NCBI RefSeq assembly: GCF_943734655.1
Contig: NC_071355.1
Location: 24,434,768 to 24,498,767 of the forward strand
Direction: 5' to 3'
Origin: Sabethes cyaneus
Taxonomy: Eukaryota; Arthropoda; Insecta; Diptera; Culicidae
Length of the DNA: 64,000 nucleotides
Made by a program: the position numbers and the translations under genes
The notes under the pieces: generated by a model
Told to the model about the DNA's origin: nothing
Seen by the model: only the letters and a program-made list of their open reading frames with translations
Database searches by the model: none
Shown here: piece by piece, positions 60,500 to 64,000 of the stretch
How the letters are laid out: every line of letters starts with the position of its first letter
How positions within the stretch are numbered: the first letter of the stretch is position 1

Positions 60500-61655
60500 C
60501 TAATCTTTCTCTCGATCTTGGCTGACTCCCAGCCATTTGCAGCAGCCAGCACGTTTATGGCACGTTGGGCGTGTGGGATTCTTTGATTTCAAAGCTTCGC
60601 TTTTTCTCGCTGACACAAAAGTGGCACATCTCTGCGCCGCCGCCGGAGTTGGGGTAAAAATATCGCCCCCCACGGACCGAAATTACCACCGACCGAATGG
60701 GGAAAAACAGCTTTGCTGATTCGATTGACAGCAGCTTTTATTGGAAAACTTCCTCCGGATTTATTTACGGTGGACAAAAGCCTCCTCTTGTCAATGGGAT
60801 ATGCGAACACGGACCCATCTGGTTCGAAACACGAAATCGAACGGATGAGTCTTTACTGTATCTTTATGGGCATATTATTTGCCAAATAATTGCTCAATTG
60901 TTCCTGTCCGCCCAGTGTCCGACGGTGGAAATGGTGCCTATTCTAAACCATATGATGATGATGTGGGCACCATAAAACATCACAGCACATAAAAGGAAAT
61001 GTGCCAAAAACTAATTTTATTTATTCACATGCTTTGACTGGTATCTGCTTTGTAGCAGAGTTCATTTGGCTGTTCAAGAGTTCATGGCCGTACTTGAGAT
61101 GTTGCCCACATCTAAATATGGATTATTCACCGCAAAATCATGAAAAGCAAGAAAAAGTGAAAGTTATTATCAACCAGTTTTCATGTCACAGGAAGCAAAT
61201 AAAATGATTTTGCTACAAATTAAGATCGATTAATTTCAAAAATTGCAATGTTGCGATGACGCGTTGATTTCATCCGCCTGTCTTATTAATATCCACGACA
61301 AAAATTTAATGCGCATATGTCGCACAACTACGAAGACTGTTAAAAATTTATTAATTATTGTATGGAATATTTTATAATGGTCGCTATAAACCAAAGCAGG
61401 ATGATTTGACAGTAAAACTATAATTTTTCTGCTCACGGATGTATTTTCAAGTTAACAAAAGTCAGCTTTGAATGATTTAGTTTTTTATCAGAGCTAGTTG
61501 TACGATTTAAAGCTTTGCAGCGAAAAGTTTCATTAAATTATGCCGGTGGCAGTAAAACCAGCTTGCAGTGAAAAACACGCTTTCTGCAGAGCGTTATTAA
61601 ACTATTTGAGCTCATAACCTGATTCTTAGAGGCCTAGAACGAACCCGAGAAATGT
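60500..61655. other. No recognisable gene
   Basis: Probably intron of the dpr8-like gene if its 5' exons lie to the right. A GC-richer patch at 60520-60700 is noted. No exon with dpr first-half Ig1 features was found. Confidence 0.4.
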
Positions 61656-62278
61656 ATGAAAAGAGTCTAAAAAGTCCAAGTAGAGTCTAAGATGAGTCCA
61701 AGTAGAGTCCAAGAAGAGTCTATGAAAGGCTTAAGAAGAGTCCAACAAGAGTTCAAGAAAATTCCTTGAAAAGTGTATGAAGAGTCCAAGAAGAGTTCAA
61801 AAAGTGTTTGCAAACAATTCAAAAGGAGTTTAAATAAAGCATAAAAACAGTCGACAAATAAGTTCGAAAAGAGGTCTTATAAAAAGTCCAAGAAAGCCCA
61901 ATAGAGTCTTAACTTAGTGCAAGAAGAGCCTAAAAAAAGTCTCCAAAAACAATTAAAAAATAGTCAAAAATTGAATTAACGGTCAAAAAACACATCAAGA
62001 AGCGTCCAAAATGTGTCCAAGAAAAGTTCTAAAAGAGTGCACGAATGGTTCAAGAGGAGTCTAAGAATAGTCCAAGCAAAATCCAAGAAGAGATCAAGAA
62101 GAGCCCAAGAACTGTATAAGAAGATTCGTAGAAGAGCGTTAAAATTATCCAAAAAGTCTAATTAGAGTTAAATAATTAAAAAAAGGCAGGAAAGAGTTCG
62201 GTGAATTTAAAAAACACCCGAAAATAGTGTAAAAACAGTACTAAAAGAGTTTAAGTGGAACCTAAGTAAAGTTCCAGA
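61656..62278 (-). repeat. Degenerate 11-bp array (GAGTCCAAGAA), part 1
   Basis: Dozens of drifting GAGTCCAAGAA / GAGTCTAAGAA units; minus-strand unit TTCTTGGACTC. Continues after an insertion at 62891. Segments of part 1 and part 2 align with each other at larger scale (AGTTCAAAAAGTGTTTGCAA and AGTTCAAAAAGTTTTTGGAA), so a higher-order duplication is likely. Confidence 0.75.
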
Positions 62279-62292
62279 ATAGTCTATGAAGA

Positions 62293-62876
62293 AAAAATTC
62301 AGGGTTTTATTGAATTTTCTCGGTGATGGAGCCTAAGTATTCCATCACCGAGAAAAATCAATACGGCCATTGCAAATTATTTTTTAGTTTATGTCACTCC
62401 CTTGCAAATTGGTTTGAAAAATCGGGGGGCAAAAAAATAATTTGTAGAATATGAGGTAAGTTTTTTATATAAAATCAATTGTCTGTGGGCTCTACAACCT
62501 GAAAAACTCAAAAAATGAGCGTACGAGTTGAGTTAGCGCTTCTAGCACGAAACAGAAATGGAAATTCAATCAATGAAATTTCCAAAAATCGTCCAAAAAA
62601 ATTTCTTTCATTTTTGTCTTATTTTTCGTAGATTTTTGCATGGAAACTAATAACGTATATATTAAAAGAAAGAATAGATTTGGTTTTCACGTTGAAACTT
62701 TAAGTAAAAATACTTAAAACCCACATTTTTTTGCTCGATTAAAAAAATCTCTTTGTTTTTTTTCGCCCCCCTCCCTTCAGCGGTCCAACACCGGGAGGAC
62801 AAAAACTTTTTTAAATATTTGTAATGACCTAAAACCTTGAATTATAATCGCACGATGGTTCAAACAACGAAATAAA
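62293..62876. mobile_element. 584-bp insertion with 14-bp direct repeats
   Basis: ATAGTCTATGAAGA occurs at 62279-62292 and 62877-62890, directly flanking sequence that is unlike the 11-bp array. It contains a hairpin TTTTCTCGGTGATGGA / TCCATCACCGAGAAAA at 62312-62357. The 14-bp duplication and AATAAA at the right end suggest LINE-mediated insertion, but the family is unknown. Flanks are repetitive, so chance similarity is possible. Confidence 0.55.
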
Positions 62877-62890
62877 ATAGTCTATGAAGA

Positions 62891-63395
62891 TTTCAAGAAG
62901 AATCCAAGCAGAGTCCAGCAAGAGTTCAAGAAGAATCCAAGAAGAGCCGACGAATAAAAGTCAAATAAAAGTCCAATAAGAATCCAAGAATAGTCCCTGA
63001 ACAGCCTAAGAAGAGTCCAAGAAAAGTTCAAGACGAGTTCAAAAAGTTTTTGGAAACAATCTAAAAGGAATTTAAAAAGAGTCAACAAAGAAGTTCGAAC
63101 AGAGAACGTAGAGTCCAAAGAGACTCCGAAGATAGTCTTAAACCAGTGAAAGAAGAGTCCGAAAAATGTCCAAAAGCAGTACAAAAATAATTTAAAAAGA
63201 ATCAAAAAGGAGTTCAAGAGTAGTCCAAGAAGACATCAAGAAGAGTCCAAAATGTGTCCAAGAAAAGTTCTAAAAGAGTCAACAAAAGATTTCAGAGGAT
63301 TCCAAGAAGAGCTCAAGAATAGTCCAAAATCTAAGAAGATTCCATGAAGAGGCTGAAAACAATCCAAAGAGCCTAAAAAGAATTAAAAACAGGCG
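62891..63395 (-). repeat. Degenerate 11-bp array (GAGTCCAAGAA), part 2
   Basis: Same unit and character as 61656-62278. It runs directly into the truncated third copy of the microsatellite repeat. Confidence 0.72.
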
Positions 63396-63709
<314 letters not shown>

Positions 63710-63710
63710 A

Positions 63711-63900
63711 CTAGCTGACCCGACAAACTTCGTATTGCCACAAATTAACCTGTGTTGTACATAAATCATGAATCTCGGATGATCTTTGTCACAATCTCGA
63801 GTTTTGCAAGCCTCCCAGTGGACGGCGCTTCCGATGGCGGGTCACCGGCAACACTCGCGACCGTCTCGTCCTGAATGATCTAGTATTATTATAGATAGTT
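63711..63900. repeat. Interspersed repeat starting CTAGCTGACCCG
   Basis: ACTAGCTGACCCGACAAACT begins abruptly beside repeat copy 3. I have the impression this ACTAGCTGACCCGGCA-type start is widespread in insect genomes, but I cannot name the family with confidence. Right boundary uncertain, about where ATTATTATAGATAG occurs. Confidence 0.4.
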
Positions 63901-64000
63901 TTTGTGGTCTTGTATTGACTAATGTTTTATGGAAGAGTCTCGAATTTCTCGAGTTCGATTAGTTTTTGAGTTTCGCAAAAATTTCTGTTTTATTTGTATG

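Noticed and set aside
62882..63217. 111-codon minus-strand hydrophobic frame
   Set aside because: Product of the 11-bp GAGTCCAAGAA array read in reverse; no domain or start context.

Overview
This is a stretch of insect nuclear DNA, most likely from a mosquito, and the transposon complement suggests a culicine. The evidence is AT-rich non-coding DNA, short phase-correct GT-AG introns, a CYP4-clan P450, a dpr-family neuronal Ig gene, LOA-type LINEs with RNase H, and a DD37E-type mariner remnant. No prokaryotic operon, CRISPR array or rRNA is visible. The species assignment is inference.

Two host genes can be built exon by exon, both on the minus strand. The first is a complete cytochrome P450 (34697-47508) with five exons and 500 codons, and all P450 signatures are intact. 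Its promoter looks TATA-less (Inr plus DPE) and its first intron is about 11.1 kb. The second is the 3' part of a dpr8-like gene (58492-59910): four exons covering the end of Ig1, all of Ig2 and a hydrophobic C-terminus. Its 5' exons lie beyond the right edge. A TATA/Inr pair near 2.75 kb may be the promoter of an unseen plus-strand gene, and 60294-60384 may be a terminal coding exon.

Most of the rest is mobile or repetitive DNA. The layout is as follows. 0.4-7.6 kb: relics of an EN-RT LINE family, a foldback element and a SINE fragment. 8.8-13.6 kb: small inverted-repeat elements and a 1.5-kb Transib-like foldback element. 13.85-16.68 kb: an apparently perfect (GACA)n array of about 2.83 kb. 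16.9-17.3 kb: a mariner remnant. 19.2-22.2 kb: LINE relics. 22.4-29.7 kb: two head-to-tail copies of a GT-microsatellite repeat, one interrupted by a young LINE with an intact 656-codon RT reading frame. 29.7-30.8 kb: a degenerate T-rich array. 31.5 kb: a tRNA-derived SINE with target duplications. 36-47 kb (P450 intron 1): a nest of a Penelope-like relic, a LOA LINE broken by three DNA elements, two hAT-like elements, MITEs and a LINE/SINE pair. 50.9-56.7 kb: more LINE relics, including a second LOA copy. 61.6-63.7 kb: an 11-bp degenerate array split by an insertion, then a third copy of the microsatellite repeat holding a (CA)n tract of about 190 bp.

The two genes have no evident functional link: one is a microsomal oxidase, the other a synaptic recognition protein. 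I found no convincing new multi-gene system. The most unusual items are the uninterrupted GACA array, the Transib-like element with 5-bp duplications, non-autonomous elements built from short internal motifs (GTAAC, GATTAC, CCGTG-A-tract), and the recurring link between one microsatellite-bearing repeat and long degenerate arrays.
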